Source: Thiohalophilus sp. (GTDB lineage Bacteria > Pseudomonadota > Gammaproteobacteria > UBA6429 > Thiohalophilaceae). From it: a DNA stretch of 64,000 nucleotides. Under the pieces are notes generated by a model that was given only the letters and a program-made list of their open reading frames with translations, did not search any database and had not been told where the DNA came from. Below, one piece after another: positions 43,649-52,830 of the stretch. The stretch is taken from NCBI RefSeq assembly GCF_034521165.1, contig NZ_JAXHMV010000002.1, positions 1 to 64,000 on the forward strand. Reading direction: 5' to 3'. Within the stretch, counting starts at the first letter, position 1, and each line of letters begins with the position of its first letter. A program made the position numbers and the translations under genes.

Positions 43649-44274
43649 ACCACCTGCCACCGCTTCGTCGTTCGCAGCGCAAAACTAGCATGTCTGACCC
43701 GGAATTTGTAGGGCGCGCGGCTTCTTTGGCGCCCAATCGCAGCTATACATGCCTTATATCAACCCGTAGAGTGTGGAATTTCGGCGGGATCAATAAGAGC
43801 GAACGTGAGTAGCGGGCCATGGGGGGCACTGGAACAGGCAGGCCTCATACGGCAACGTCAACAGCTATTTCGATGAGTTCTTCGACGGCATACAGCAACC
43901 GGCCGGGCTGGCGAGGGCGTAACAACATGACTATGCCTGTATGATTGGCGACGGACAGTACTCTTTCAGGATCCTGAGATAATCCTGGGCGGACGCAACT
44001 GCATCCATACTCCTCCCTCAGGGCTTCCATCAGATTTCTCCGACGGAAACTACCGGCTTCTTCACCAGGCGCCATCTCGACGATGACGAGACACCCGAAT
44101 TGTTACTCGACAGTCAGAAATAAGGTTTGATTACCCTGTAGCTACTTATAGCCAGCGGCCTACCAAACGCATCAAGTACTGACCAGCCTGTATAATAAAG
44201 TGTAAGAAAGCTGATCGCGACTGAGTCATATCCGTCAAGCAACGACTTTTTCCGAAAACTTTCTTGCTGAATTT
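43649..44274. other. Gene-free stretch
   Basis: No convincing gene is seen in these 626 bases. A 76-codon minus-strand frame (43845-44075) has no recognisable motif, no good ribosome-binding site and ordinary chance composition. Composition becomes less GC-rich towards the right. Degraded mobile DNA is possible but nothing identifiable remains. Confidence 0.5.
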
Positions 44275-45252
44275 TCAGTCTTCTTCGATACAAATCTCTT
44301 TACGCGACACTGCAGCCAGAGTTTTGTATACCAGAAGCAGAATTACCAGGCTAAGTATTACCAGCAAAAACCAGGATAGCCCCGCAAAAAAAACCAGTTC
44401 AGTATTCTGATACATCAACAGACTGGCAATTGTCACCGCAGCCAGGGGAAAAGAATAAGCCCACCAGGATAAAAAGAACTTCAGCCGCACAAAGTGACTT
44501 GTCTGGGTTGCCAGCATCAAAGTAAGAAACAATGCCGTGTAATACAGTATCCTGGCAAAAGAATCCAGAGTGCCTGTTAGTTGAATCCAGGAGATGAAAC
44601 CGACAGCGGGTGGAGCAACAAGGATAAACAGAGTCGGCGTAAGCTTGCCCGGCAGTGGCTGATGAAAAATGACCCTGTAAAAAATTATCGCAAACAATAC
44701 AAGCCAGAACAACAGACCAATACTAAAATAGAACCAGGAAATCTCGACCGAGGCGAATTTTACTCCGGCAATCGGCACCAGTATATTCCCGACAATCGGT
44801 ATAAACCAGGCTGGATTGATATGATGAATTTCAAAACGGGAGTGGTGAATCCAGATTGAAAGCACATAAAGTGTAATCAACAAGTGAAGTACCGCACCAA
44901 TAACCCACAGCCAGTAGGCAACCATGAGCTGATGATGCAATAAGGCGATACTGACTAGTAACAACCCAATAGATATAGTCGGAAAAAAGTTCAGTTTGAC
45001 AGGATGACTTATTTCGACAAACACCTGTGTACGATATTTAATCAGCTTTCCAAGGTACAACACCCCTAGAAGAATAAAAATCACGATTGTCAGCCCCAAA
45101 ATAAAATGACTCACCCTGAACGGCAGTGACATAATAGTTTCAGCTCGATGCCAGGCGATAGAAAATCCGGCCAGCCCCATCACTGTAGCAAACCAGGAAA
45201 TGGGAAAATTCTCCAGGCGCGCAGGCTGAATCTTTTTCTGTTGTTCCTTCAT
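44275..45252 (-). CDS. SLAC1/TehA-type (TDT family) carrier or channel
   Basis: The 325-residue protein has about ten transmembrane segments and the TDT/TehA family opening FPISWFATVMGLAGFSIAW, with later segments NPAWFIPIVGNILVPIAG and FFLSWWAYSFPLAAVT. Family members carry C4-dicarboxylates or sulfite, or act as anion channels; sulfite export would fit the neighbouring sulfide-oxidation genes. That link is inferred. The ATG at 45252 follows GGGGTAG. The gene is visibly richer in A/T than the surroundings, suggesting separate origin. Confidence 0.85.
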   Translation of the reverse strand: MKEQQKKIQPARLENFPISWFATVMGLAGFSIAWHRAETIMSLPFRVSHFILGLTIVIFILLGVLYLGKLIKYRTQVFVEISHPVKLNFFPTISIGLLLVSIALLHHQLMVAYWLWVIGAVLHLLITLYVLSIWIHHSRFEIHHINPAWFIPIVGNILVPIAGVKFASVEISWFYFSIGLLFWLVLFAIIFYRVIFHQPLPGKLTPTLFILVAPPAVGFISWIQLTGTLDSFARILYYTALFLTLMLATQTSHFVRLKFFLSWWAYSFPLAAVTIASLLMYQNTELVFFAGLSWFLLVILSLVILLLVYKTLAAVSRKEICIEED

Positions 45253-45548
45253 TCGTCTACCCCGCATTAAAGTATCCCATGCAACATCAGCCATAGATAA
45301 TCAAGCACGAAAAATACCCCGTTTATCTGTCTACCAAAAAATCGAGATGGATTTCCGGATAGAAACTCACCGACCGCAACAACAGCTTTTTGTTCAGGAA
45401 AATGCCATGGAAAATTACAGCATCATCTGCATTCAAACACTGACAATAAAAGTGAGACCATCAGATAATCGTAACGATAAACTGCAAGTTGCCACATTGG
45501 TTGAATAACATTTCCGAACCAAAAGCGAGCACGCTTTGACTATCAGGT
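45253..45548. other. AT-rich spacer without genes
   Basis: The 296-base interval between the TDT carrier and the last cytochrome gene shows no coding frame with recognisable features. No clear hairpin with poly-T was found for the cytochrome operon here. Confidence 0.4.
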
Positions 45549-46259
45549 TTACCTCGTCGCCGGCAATGAAGAGTAATATTGCGCGAGCGCTTCAATTTCA
45601 TGTTGTGACAGGACAGTAGCGAATTGTGACATGCCTTCGTACACATCGTTATCCCGCGCACCTGATTTATATGCCTGCAGGGTGCGAACCAGGTATGCTT
45701 CAACCTGTCCAGCCAGTGCCGGTGTTTCGTTTTTCCCACCTGCACCGGTGGCACCGTGACATGAGGCGCAGGGTGTGAGCAAACGGGCAGGATCGCCCTT
45801 GCGCACCAGACGCACTATATCCTCGAGAGGTACCCCGCTCTGGCCGGATGCTGGCAACGGCTGCCTGGCATAAAAGGCCGCCACATCCGCCATATCCTGG
45901 TCATTCATGAGCCGAACGATTTCCAACATCACTTTGGACTGACCGGTCTTTTCATTGCGCCGGGCGCTGCGATAATCATGCAGCATCTTGTAGGTGTAGG
46001 CCTCGCGTTGTCCGGCCAGACTCGGATAGTTGCGGCTCGGCGCTACCCCGGCTTCGCCGTGACAGGAAACGCACATCAGTCGCTGATGAATGATCTTACC
46101 CCGGCTTGCATTCCCCGCGGGCATGCTGGCCAGGGTCTGGTGCAATGAGCGAGGAGTCCAGGCTTCTGCTTCAAGTGTCGGCTCACTACCGGCCATGGTC
46201 AGACCCGCCACAAGGCTCATGGCAAATGTTGCTCCCAGTGTCTTCAACACGCAATTCAT
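45549..46259 (-). CDS. Dihaem c4-type cytochrome paired with FccB
   Basis: The 236-residue protein has a signal peptide (about 1-23) and two haem c sites, MCVSCHGEAG (near 63) and PCASCHGATG (near 165), in two similar domains. Typical c4 features are YPSLAGQREAY and TPALAGQVEAYL, with Met-containing loops. c4-type dihaem cytochromes act as FccA-like subunits of flavocytochrome c or as carriers to oxidases. The ATG at 46259 has GAGGGGG upstream. It ends the operon, 10 bp after fccB. Confidence 0.88.
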   Translation of the reverse strand: MNCVLKTLGATFAMSLVAGLTMAGSEPTLEAEAWTPRSLHQTLASMPAGNASRGKIIHQRLMCVSCHGEAGVAPSRNYPSLAGQREAYTYKMLHDYRSARRNEKTGQSKVMLEIVRLMNDQDMADVAAFYARQPLPASGQSGVPLEDIVRLVRKGDPARLLTPCASCHGATGAGGKNETPALAGQVEAYLVRTLQAYKSGARDNDVYEGMSQFATVLSQHEIEALAQYYSSLPATR

Positions 46260-46269
46260 TCTTACCCCC

Positions 46270-47574
46270 TCAACTGAACACGTCCTTGACGAACGTTCTG
46301 TGCCAGTTTTTCTGATACACCGCTTCAAGTACCGGCCTTGCAGGATTGTCATCGATGGGAGACAGGCCACCGCTGTCCGGAACGTTACGTATGTGGCCTT
46401 CGTGCAGCTCATAAACCGAGGAAATCGACACCCCGTAGCGGCTGCCGACCAGGCTGTAACAGGTATTGGACAAGGTGGGCTCTCCAGGCTGACGCCCATT
46501 GAGCAGATCAGAAATAGCCCAGGCCGCCACCTTGGCCTGGGTGTTGGCAGCATAACCGGATTTGGGCATTTCGTCGGCGATACAGGCATCACCGATCACA
46601 TGCACACCCGGCATCTTTTTTGATTCAAAAGTCTGTCGATCCACCGGGCACCAGCCACTGGAATCTGTCAGGCCCATCGCAAAGGCCAGCTTGCCCGCCT
46701 TTTGCGGCGGAATGATGTTAATCAGATCCGCCTGGAAACGATCCGCCTCCGCTTCAACTGTCATATTCTTCGGTTCAACGGCGAGTATTCGTCCACCTTC
46801 GGAACCGGCTACCCATTCGATCAAGCTATTATCAGTCCCGTAACCGTACAACCGTTCCCACCCTTTCTTGAACGGACCATCCTTGGTGAAATGGTCCTTG
46901 GGATCGAGGATCAATACCTTGGCACTCGGATTATGTTTTTGCAGATACTCGGCGATCATCGAGGCGCGCTCGTAGGGCCCCGGCGGACAGCGGAATGGAT
47001 CGACCGGTGGCGCGATGAGGACCCGACCGCCCCGGGGCAGATTCTTCAGTTGCTGCTTAAGCAGCAGGGTTTGCGGGCCGGCCTTCCAGGCATGGGGTAT
47101 GCGGGTATCCGCGAGCTCGGGCGTATAACCGTCTATCGCCTCCCAGCGGAAATCGATGCCCGGTGACACCAGCAGTCTGTCATAACTCAGATTCTGTCCG
47201 CCGGCGGTACGCACCTGTCGGCGATCGGCATCCACGCCGGCCACCTCGTCGATCAACACATTAATATCATATTTATCGCGAATGGTATCGTGATCAAAGG
47301 TTATATCTTCTAGCGTGTGAAAACCGACTATCACATCATTACTACGCGGGCAGGTAATATACTGCGCATCTCGTTCGATCAAGGTAATTCGCACATTAGG
47401 ATCAGCGATGCGTAAATATTTGGCGAAGGTTGAGCCTCCTATACCACCGCCGAGCACTACGACGTGGGGCGCATTCGCCGCTACAGCACGGGCCGTCAAA
47501 CCAAACAATCCCGTCCCTGCAGCGGCACCCGCACCAAATAGCTTGATGAAATCGCGTCGTGTCAGCTTGCTCAT
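46270..47574 (-). CDS. fccB: Flavocytochrome c sulfide dehydrogenase flavoprotein subunit
   Basis: The 434-residue periplasmic flavoprotein oxidises sulfide to sulfur or polysulfide and passes electrons to cytochrome c. It has a twin-arginine signal (TRRDFIKLFGAG), an FAD motif VVVLGGGIGGSTFAKYL at 38-54, the covalent-FAD Cys region YITCPRSNDV (Cys 75) and the redox Cys pair in DPFRCPPGPYERA and SNTCYSLVG. This distinguishes FCSD from quinone-reducing SQR. Both flanking genes encode cytochromes c. Confidence 0.93.
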   Translation of the reverse strand: MSKLTRRDFIKLFGAGAAAGTGLFGLTARAVAANAPHVVVLGGGIGGSTFAKYLRIADPNVRITLIERDAQYITCPRSNDVIVGFHTLEDITFDHDTIRDKYDINVLIDEVAGVDADRRQVRTAGGQNLSYDRLLVSPGIDFRWEAIDGYTPELADTRIPHAWKAGPQTLLLKQQLKNLPRGGRVLIAPPVDPFRCPPGPYERASMIAEYLQKHNPSAKVLILDPKDHFTKDGPFKKGWERLYGYGTDNSLIEWVAGSEGGRILAVEPKNMTVEAEADRFQADLINIIPPQKAGKLAFAMGLTDSSGWCPVDRQTFESKKMPGVHVIGDACIADEMPKSGYAANTQAKVAAWAISDLLNGRQPGEPTLSNTCYSLVGSRYGVSISSVYELHEGHIRNVPDSGGLSPIDDNPARPVLEAVYQKNWHRTFVKDVFS

Positions 47575-47583
47575 GGTATTCCT

Positions 47584-47928
47584 CTATCGGTACTGGGTCG
47601 CCGGTTGTGTAGCAAAAAACTGTGCCATCGCCTTGATCTCGTCCTGACTGTAGCCCCGCGCAACTCGATCCATGATAATGGCCGGCCGCGTGCCATCCTT
47701 GAAAGAATTCATGGCTTCTATAAACTGCTCAGTCTTCATTCCTGCCAATGGCGGCATTGATTCCTTGAACTCACGGCCGTTAACGCCATGGCAAGCCGCG
47801 CAATTCTGCGCCAGCAACTGTGCACGCGGCAGATTTTCCGCCTGGGCCACTGTGCCAACCGACATCAGGACCAATAAACCAATCACCGTGAACCTGTCCT
47901 GTAACAGGCGCTTTACTTGTCGGTTCAT
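47584..47928 (-). CDS. Small exported monohaem cytochrome c
   Basis: The 114-residue protein has a signal peptide (about residues 1-31) and one haem site NCAACHGVNGRE. Later residues PLAGM and YSQDEIKAMAQFFA are typical of class I c5/c553-like domains. It lies 9 bp upstream of fccB and may be the haem partner of FccB or the link to the terminal oxidase. The ATG at 47928 is used, since a longer reading lacks a proper signal peptide. Confidence 0.88.
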   Translation of the reverse strand: MNRQVKRLLQDRFTVIGLLVLMSVGTVAQAENLPRAQLLAQNCAACHGVNGREFKESMPPLAGMKTEQFIEAMNSFKDGTRPAIIMDRVARGYSQDEIKAMAQFFATQPATQYR

Positions 47929-47941
47929 CGCCAGCCTCCCT

Positions 47942-49162
47942 TCATCGTGCCCAGACCACAAAGCCAACCACAAAATACTGCACGATCCACAACACAATCA
48001 GACCGGCACTGATGGCTCCCATGCGTCTTACCACCGGACCCGGTGTATACACTCCTTCAGTCTGACCGGCCCGCCAGGCAACGGTTATCAGATAAGCCAG
48101 GACCGAACCACCGACAATGGCAAAGGTGGCAAAAAACAGAATGGTACTGTACCAATCCATATTCACCTTGTAGTCCAGGATGTTGTAGCCATGTACGCCC
48201 TTGAGATTGACCCAGCGCAATGCTTCACGCGAAACAGCGACGACCAGACCCGCCACGGCGGTCAGACCGATCGCCCAGTAGCCCCAGGCATGCAGTTGTC
48301 GGCGTATCAATGCACCGATGCCAAGCAAACCCACCAGCGCCAGTGCCGAAATCCATACCCACGGTGAAGTGGCAAAGTCGGCCACCTTATCCGGCAGGGA
48401 TGTCATCCACAAAATACCCAGAATCAGAGTGACCACCATACCGAATTGCATCAGACGTCCACCAAGTTGTCCGACCCACTCAAGATATTCGCGATCCACA
48501 TCCTGGCGCACACTGAAGTAGCGCCGATAGGCTACGAGCCAGGAACCGACCACCGGTACGGCAAAACTGATAAAGAACAGGAAACGCAATAGATTAAAGG
48601 CATACAGGCCACTACCGCTGGTATCCAACCGATCCTGCGGCGCATACCATTGCATCCATTGTTCCGGGTATAACATCTGCACCGTCAGTACATGCATGAT
48701 AAACCCCACCACCAGTAACAGCGCCAGTGACACCGCCATCGCCCAGCGCGAACGGGGTATCGATCCAGGTTCTCTGCCCTTGTTGCGGAAATAATAGAGA
48801 TACATCGACCAGTAGCCGACAATCAGGATCACCACAAAGCCAATTACCCACGATGCCGAAAGCACGTTGGAGGTGTACCAGAAGGGATCATAAGTTACCT
48901 GGACAAACAATAACGGCGCGACCCCGAGTACTATCGCCACCGAGACCGAGATTTTGGCTACATCCAGCATTGCCCCTGACAAGCGTCGCCAATGATCGTG
49001 ACCGGCGAAGCTACCAAACAGGGTCATGCCAGTGGCCCCCAGCATCAACTGGACGGCAAAGATATGCATGGCAAAGGTCAGCACCCCGAGAATCATGAAT
49101 ACCACCGGATAAAATGGAATACCGGCAGGATCGCGCAATGCATACAAGGCTTCAGCTTCCAT
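47942..49162 (-). CDS. Second membrane subunit of a cytochrome bd-family oxidase-like complex
   Basis: The 406-residue polytopic protein has about nine transmembrane segments. Its opening PVVFMILGVLTFAMHIFAVQLMLGATGMTLFG resembles the first helix of CydA-type subunits, with a potential haem-ligand His. No Q-loop typical of quinol-oxidising CydA is recognised. It overlaps nothing but lies 3 bp after the fused bd-cytochrome c gene. Relatives belong to bd-superfamily branches thought to use cytochrome c instead of quinol; the assignment is from helix patterns. Confidence 0.68.
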   Translation of the reverse strand: MEAEALYALRDPAGIPFYPVVFMILGVLTFAMHIFAVQLMLGATGMTLFGSFAGHDHWRRLSGAMLDVAKISVSVAIVLGVAPLLFVQVTYDPFWYTSNVLSASWVIGFVVILIVGYWSMYLYYFRNKGREPGSIPRSRWAMAVSLALLLVVGFIMHVLTVQMLYPEQWMQWYAPQDRLDTSGSGLYAFNLLRFLFFISFAVPVVGSWLVAYRRYFSVRQDVDREYLEWVGQLGGRLMQFGMVVTLILGILWMTSLPDKVADFATSPWVWISALALVGLLGIGALIRRQLHAWGYWAIGLTAVAGLVVAVSREALRWVNLKGVHGYNILDYKVNMDWYSTILFFATFAIVGGSVLAYLITVAWRAGQTEGVYTPGPVVRRMGAISAGLIVLWIVQYFVVGFVVWAR

Positions 49163-49165
49163 TCC

Positions 49166-50569
49166 CTACTCCTCTTCTTCGTCGACCAGAGCCAGGGCGC
49201 TTTTGTCCCGAGCATATCGCTCAGCCACCGTTTCGTCACTCATGCTTGCCAGATACACCGCAAGCGCTTCGGCCTCTTCCTCGGTGAGCGGGATCTGTGG
49301 CATATACAGGGTGTTACCTGTCGCCAAAGCGCCAAGCAGGTAGGTTTTTATCCGTTTGTAATCCGAATTACCGCCGAGATAGTGATGCATGGGACGTATG
49401 CCGGTCCGGTCCAGACTGTGGCAATTGGAACACATGATAATCGCGATTGCCCTGCCGGCGCGAACCACGTTCTCCGATGTAACTTCACGCAAATCCTCGG
49501 GCAGGAAGGGGTGTGTCTTGAGGACCCCCTTCTCCTGCAACAATGGAATTTCCGACCGGATTCCCATGCCCGGCACATCCCGCCCGATCACCTGATTTGA
49601 ATAAAGATATTGGCCGGCTACATACGGTTTGCGAATCGACTCACGTGCCACTTCTTCAGGCCAGAGACCGAATACCAGAATGGCCACGGTCATAATGCTG
49701 GCCAGCGCAGTCACCAGGATACGTGGTTGCAGCATGGTAACAATGAAATAGACCAAACAAGCGCTCAAAACAGCAATCAGTGAAGGTACAAAATAATTCG
49801 GCAAGCGATTATCCATGACCAGATGGGCCGAGTCCGGCAAGGTACGGATATACCACTGGAACAAAGCAGCACCAATCAGAACCGAGGCTATACCCAACCA
49901 GGAGAGTTTGCGAGTCATCTCTTTCTTAAAGACCTGATCCTTGGTGCCGGCGATAATAATCCCGCCCACCACGGCAGTGATCGTGAACATAAATGCGGTG
50001 CGCATAGCCAGGTGGGCAAAAGTATTTGAACCATAGAAGCCATTCAAATAACCACCTTCTGTAAACCATGCCTCCTTGCCCGGCCACAACATGAAAGAAA
50101 GAATACCGATGATGATCAACATCGTGGTGTAAGATGCCAGGCCAAACACCCAGGTGATCATCATGTGGGTGCGTCGGTCCACCTTACCCACCAGGTAGAC
50201 GATCATGTATACCCCGACGACCTCGATCACAAAGAAAACCCATTCAGTGGCCCATTTCCAAACGAAGCTGTGGATCAACGCCGAAATCCCGCGCGGACTG
50301 GCTACTGTGGTGGAATACCAGATACCCACCCCGGTAATCGAACCGACTACGTAAGCAAAAACCAGCAAGAAAAGGCCATAGCGCTTGATAAATTCCACCA
50401 ATTCCGGCCGATTGTCCCGGTAGGCACGGGTAGCCAGGTAGGCAAAAAATATTGCAGCACCAACTGACAAATGCGATGTCAATACATGTATCGTCGCGAT
50501 AATCGCGACTACCCAGCCACTGCCTACTGTGGATTCATACCATGTTGGGTACAAACCAATTAAATCCAT
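49166..50569 (-). CDS. Cytochrome bd-superfamily subunit I-like protein fused to cytochrome c
   Basis: The 467-residue protein has about nine transmembrane helices with CydA-like features. These are His in IATIHVLTSHLSVGAAIFF (the CydA His-19 region), WATEWVFFVIEVVG (the Glu helix) and His in NTFAHLAMRTAFMF (the His-186 region). The C-terminal part carries a class I cytochrome c with MCSNCHSLDR near residue 380 and a likely distal Met in TLYMPQIPLT. The Q-loop is not seen. This fits bd-family oxygen reductases fed by cytochrome c. Electrons would come from FccB via the operon's cytochromes. Confidence 0.75.
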   Translation of the reverse strand: MDLIGLYPTWYESTVGSGWVVAIIATIHVLTSHLSVGAAIFFAYLATRAYRDNRPELVEFIKRYGLFLLVFAYVVGSITGVGIWYSTTVASPRGISALIHSFVWKWATEWVFFVIEVVGVYMIVYLVGKVDRRTHMMITWVFGLASYTTMLIIIGILSFMLWPGKEAWFTEGGYLNGFYGSNTFAHLAMRTAFMFTITAVVGGIIIAGTKDQVFKKEMTRKLSWLGIASVLIGAALFQWYIRTLPDSAHLVMDNRLPNYFVPSLIAVLSACLVYFIVTMLQPRILVTALASIMTVAILVFGLWPEEVARESIRKPYVAGQYLYSNQVIGRDVPGMGIRSEIPLLQEKGVLKTHPFLPEDLREVTSENVVRAGRAIAIIMCSNCHSLDRTGIRPMHHYLGGNSDYKRIKTYLLGALATGNTLYMPQIPLTEEEAEALAVYLASMSDETVAERYARDKSALALVDEEEE

Positions 50570-50648
50570 AATCAGGCTCCCGTCTGAAGTATCTTTCCCC
50601 CAGTACCTTGCTGTAGTTCAGTGTTGAATCCGTGGCGGTACCAATGAA

Positions 50649-50822
50649 TTACTCAAATTGGCGGTGCCAGGTAATACCCTTACCCTTCTGATCACTTTCC
50701 TCTGCTTTTTTACTTGAATACGCGTTCGGATAAGCAGGGACATCATTGTCCGCTAATCTTGATAGAATTAACTCAATGAATCCATCCACAAATAAAGACC
50801 CAAGAAATGCGCGGAAATACAA
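50649..50822 (-). CDS. Possible 57-residue membrane microprotein (CydX-like N-terminus)
   Basis: A short frame upstream of the bd-family gene begins with a TTG and reads YFRAFLGSLFVDGFIELIL at its start. It is followed by a hydrophilic tail ending ITWHRQFE. YF..FLG recalls the WYFAWILG opening of CydX, the small subunit of bd oxidases. No ATG and no strong ribosome-binding site are seen, and codons are AT-rich. It fills part of the 370-bp gap between the oxidase gene and the small exported protein gene. Support is weak. Confidence 0.3.
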   Translation of the reverse strand: MYFRAFLGSLFVDGFIELILSRLADNDVPAYPNAYSSKKAEESDQKGKGITWHRQFE

Positions 50823-50891
50823 TACTTGTTCTATTCCACGTCAGAACTATCTGAATAATTAAAGAAGAATTTACGAAATTTACAAATAAAT

Positions 50892-50922
50892 GCCGCAACC
50901 TGCTCTTCGAACAGGTTACGGC
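50892..50922 (-). terminator. Terminator after the small exported-protein gene
   Basis: Arms GCCGTAACCTG and CAGGTTGCGGC form an 11-bp stem with one G-T pair, followed on the minus strand by ATTTATTTG. It lies 18 bp after the stop codon and would limit transcription into the oxidase operon. Confidence 0.7.
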
Positions 50923-50939
50923 AAGCTGATACGCCGGAG

Positions 50940-51122
50940 TTACCAGCCCAGGTCAGGTTCATCCTCGTCTTCTTGCGAATCGGTGTCCGCGTTCTGGACA
51001 GTCAGGGGAACAATCATCTGATCATCCCAGGTCCAGGCAGGGATTTCTTCTGCCGCCATGGCACCCGCCGGCAGCGCGGCAATGGCGAAAACAAAGGCCA
51101 GAACATTCATTAATGATTTCAT
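50940..51122 (-). CDS. Small exported acidic protein controlled by sigma-54
   Basis: The 60-residue precursor has a signal peptide (residues 1-23, cleaved near AMAAEE). The mature peptide of about 37 residues has an aromatic segment IPAWTWDDQMIVPL and an acidic tail ending QEDEDEPDLGW. GAGGAG is ideally placed before the ATG at 51122. A perfect sigma-54 promoter precedes it and a terminator follows, so it is a single-gene transcript next to fisR. No family is recognised. A periplasmic role in sulfane-sulfur handling is inferred from context. Confidence 0.7.
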   Translation of the reverse strand: MKSLMNVLAFVFAIAALPAGAMAAEEIPAWTWDDQMIVPLTVQNADTDSQEDEDEPDLGW

Positions 51123-51168
51123 CGTCGTCTCCTCAAGTAACTGAATCAAACATGGTTATGAAATATAT

Positions 51169-51184
51169 GGCAAGTAACGTGCCA
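51169..51184 (-). promoter_or_regulatory. Perfect sigma-54 promoter
   Basis: On the minus strand TGGCACGTTACTTGCC matches TGGCACG-N4-TTGC exactly, with GG and GC 10 bp apart. Transcription would begin near 51157, 35 bases before the small exported-protein ATG. The divergent gene encodes a sigma-54 activator. Confidence 0.88.
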
Positions 51185-51351
51185 GACTGTGCTCCACCTT
51201 CTTTTCATCGAGATTCATCTCTATCCTACTGTTTTTATTAATTCTTTTCTGCATGCTTAAAATATAAGCCAGACTCACGTTATTCGAATTTACTGTCTTT
51301 TTGTCAAAATTAACCCATAATACTGCCATTAATGACAACTTGTGGACCGCC

Positions 51352-52665
51352 ATGCCGACTCCCGTTCCTGCCGAAATCGCTGCCCTGCTCGACGTCTACG
51401 ATGAACCGGCGGTATTGCTGAGTCAGGACTACCTGATTCTGGCCGCCAATCAGCCATACCGGGCCATTTACGGCGACGAACAGCCACTACGGGCACGGCA
51501 CTGTTACGAGGTTTCTCATCACTACCAGGTTCCTTGCGATCAGGCCGGTGAGAGCTGTCCGCTGAAAGCGAGCCTTACCTCCGGAGAAACCCAGCGGGTC
51601 CTGCACCTGCACCACACCCCGCGTGGAGAAGAACACGTGGATGTCGAAATTCATCCCATCCACAATGAAGCCGGCGAGATTCTCTATTTTGTTGAAGTGA
51701 TGCGCCACAGTACGGTGGCGAGCGCCCGCCCCGCCGGAGAGGGGCTGGTCGGCCGTGCCCCGGCCTTTCTGCGCATGCTGGAACTGGTACAACGGGCCGC
51801 CCCCGCTGAAACCACCGTCCTGCTGCTGGGCGAGACCGGCACCGGCAAGGAACTGGTTGCCAGAGCTGTACACGAGGCCAGCAATCGAAATACCGGGCCA
51901 TTCGTCCCGGTCGAATGCTCCGGCCTGACAGAAACCCTGTTCGAGAGCGAACTGTTTGGTCATGAAAAAGGGGCGTTCACCGGCGCCACCCAGCGCAAGC
52001 CCGGGCTGGTTGAAATCGCCCGCGGCGGCACCCTGTTTCTGGACGAAGTGGGTGATATCCCGCTGGCCATGCAGGTGAAACTGCTGCGTCTGCTGGAGAC
52101 CGGGACGTATCGGCGTGTTGGCAGTGTGGAATCGCACAAGGCCGAGTTTCGACTGGTCTGCGCCACGCACCGTGACCTGAAACAGATGGTGGCCGAAGGG
52201 AGCTTTCGCGAGGATCTCTATTACCGGATCAGTTCCTTTCCCATTGCCCTGCCGTCCCTGCGCGAACGAATCGAAGACCTACCCTTGCTGATCGAAACCA
52301 TTGTACAGCGCATCGCCTCGGACAAACCCCGCCGGCTGGATCGCCAGGCGTTACACTGCCTGCGAAATTATGCTTTTCCGGGGAATATTCGCGAGCTACG
52401 CAATATACTCGAGCGGGCAAACCTGATGGCCGACGGTGAGACCATTACCATCAATCACCTGCCGGCCGAGTGTCGCTGTCCCACTGACAGCAAGCTGACA
52501 GAGGTCACTGACACAAACATTCTTCCGCTGGTGGAAGTGGAACGACAGTACCTGCAGCGAGTACTCGCCCGTTTCGAAGGGGACAAACGCGAACTGGCTC
52601 GCCAGCTCGGGATCAGTGAACGGACCCTGTACCGCAAGCTGAAGTTACTGGCCATTGAAAAATAA
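51352..52665 (+). CDS. fisR: FisR-like sulfane-sulfur-sensing sigma-54 activator
   Basis: The 437-residue regulator has an N-terminal PAS-like sensor with cysteines at 51, 62 and 69 (HCYEVSH...VPCDQAGESCPL). The spacings of 11 and 7 equal those of C53, C64 and C71 of characterised FisR, which react with sulfane sulfur. The AAA+ domain follows, with GETGTGKE and GAFTGA, and a Fis helix-turn-helix (KRELARQLGISERTLYRKLK) ends it. It has no receiver domain. It diverges from the small exported protein gene and probably controls that and the sulfide oxidation operon. ATG 51352 is preferred over an upstream TTG. Confidence 0.88.
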   Translation: MPTPVPAEIAALLDVYDEPAVLLSQDYLILAANQPYRAIYGDEQPLRARHCYEVSHHYQVPCDQAGESCPLKASLTSGETQRVLHLHHTPRGEEHVDVEIHPIHNEAGEILYFVEVMRHSTVASARPAGEGLVGRAPAFLRMLELVQRAAPAETTVLLLGETGTGKELVARAVHEASNRNTGPFVPVECSGLTETLFESELFGHEKGAFTGATQRKPGLVEIARGGTLFLDEVGDIPLAMQVKLLRLLETGTYRRVGSVESHKAEFRLVCATHRDLKQMVAEGSFREDLYYRISSFPIALPSLRERIEDLPLLIETIVQRIASDKPRRLDRQALHCLRNYAFPGNIRELRNILERANLMADGETITINHLPAECRCPTDSKLTEVTDTNILPLVEVERQYLQRVLARFEGDKRELARQLGISERTLYRKLKLLAIEK

Positions 52666-52830
52666 GGTGACGTTCCTGCGTAACATACGAGCATCTGAAC
52701 TCTGACAGTAAGATTTCACTAAACAATCTCGATGCAGTGCCCCCGGGAAGCTCTCGTCAGAGTGAAACGCACAGCAACAGCCCATCAGTGATTAGCAGGT
52801 TCATCGTGGTCCGGGAACGACCAGAGAAAA

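Noticed and set aside
43845..44075. 76-codon minus-strand frame as a gene
   Set aside because: No ribosome-binding site, no recognisable motif and no signal or membrane segment.
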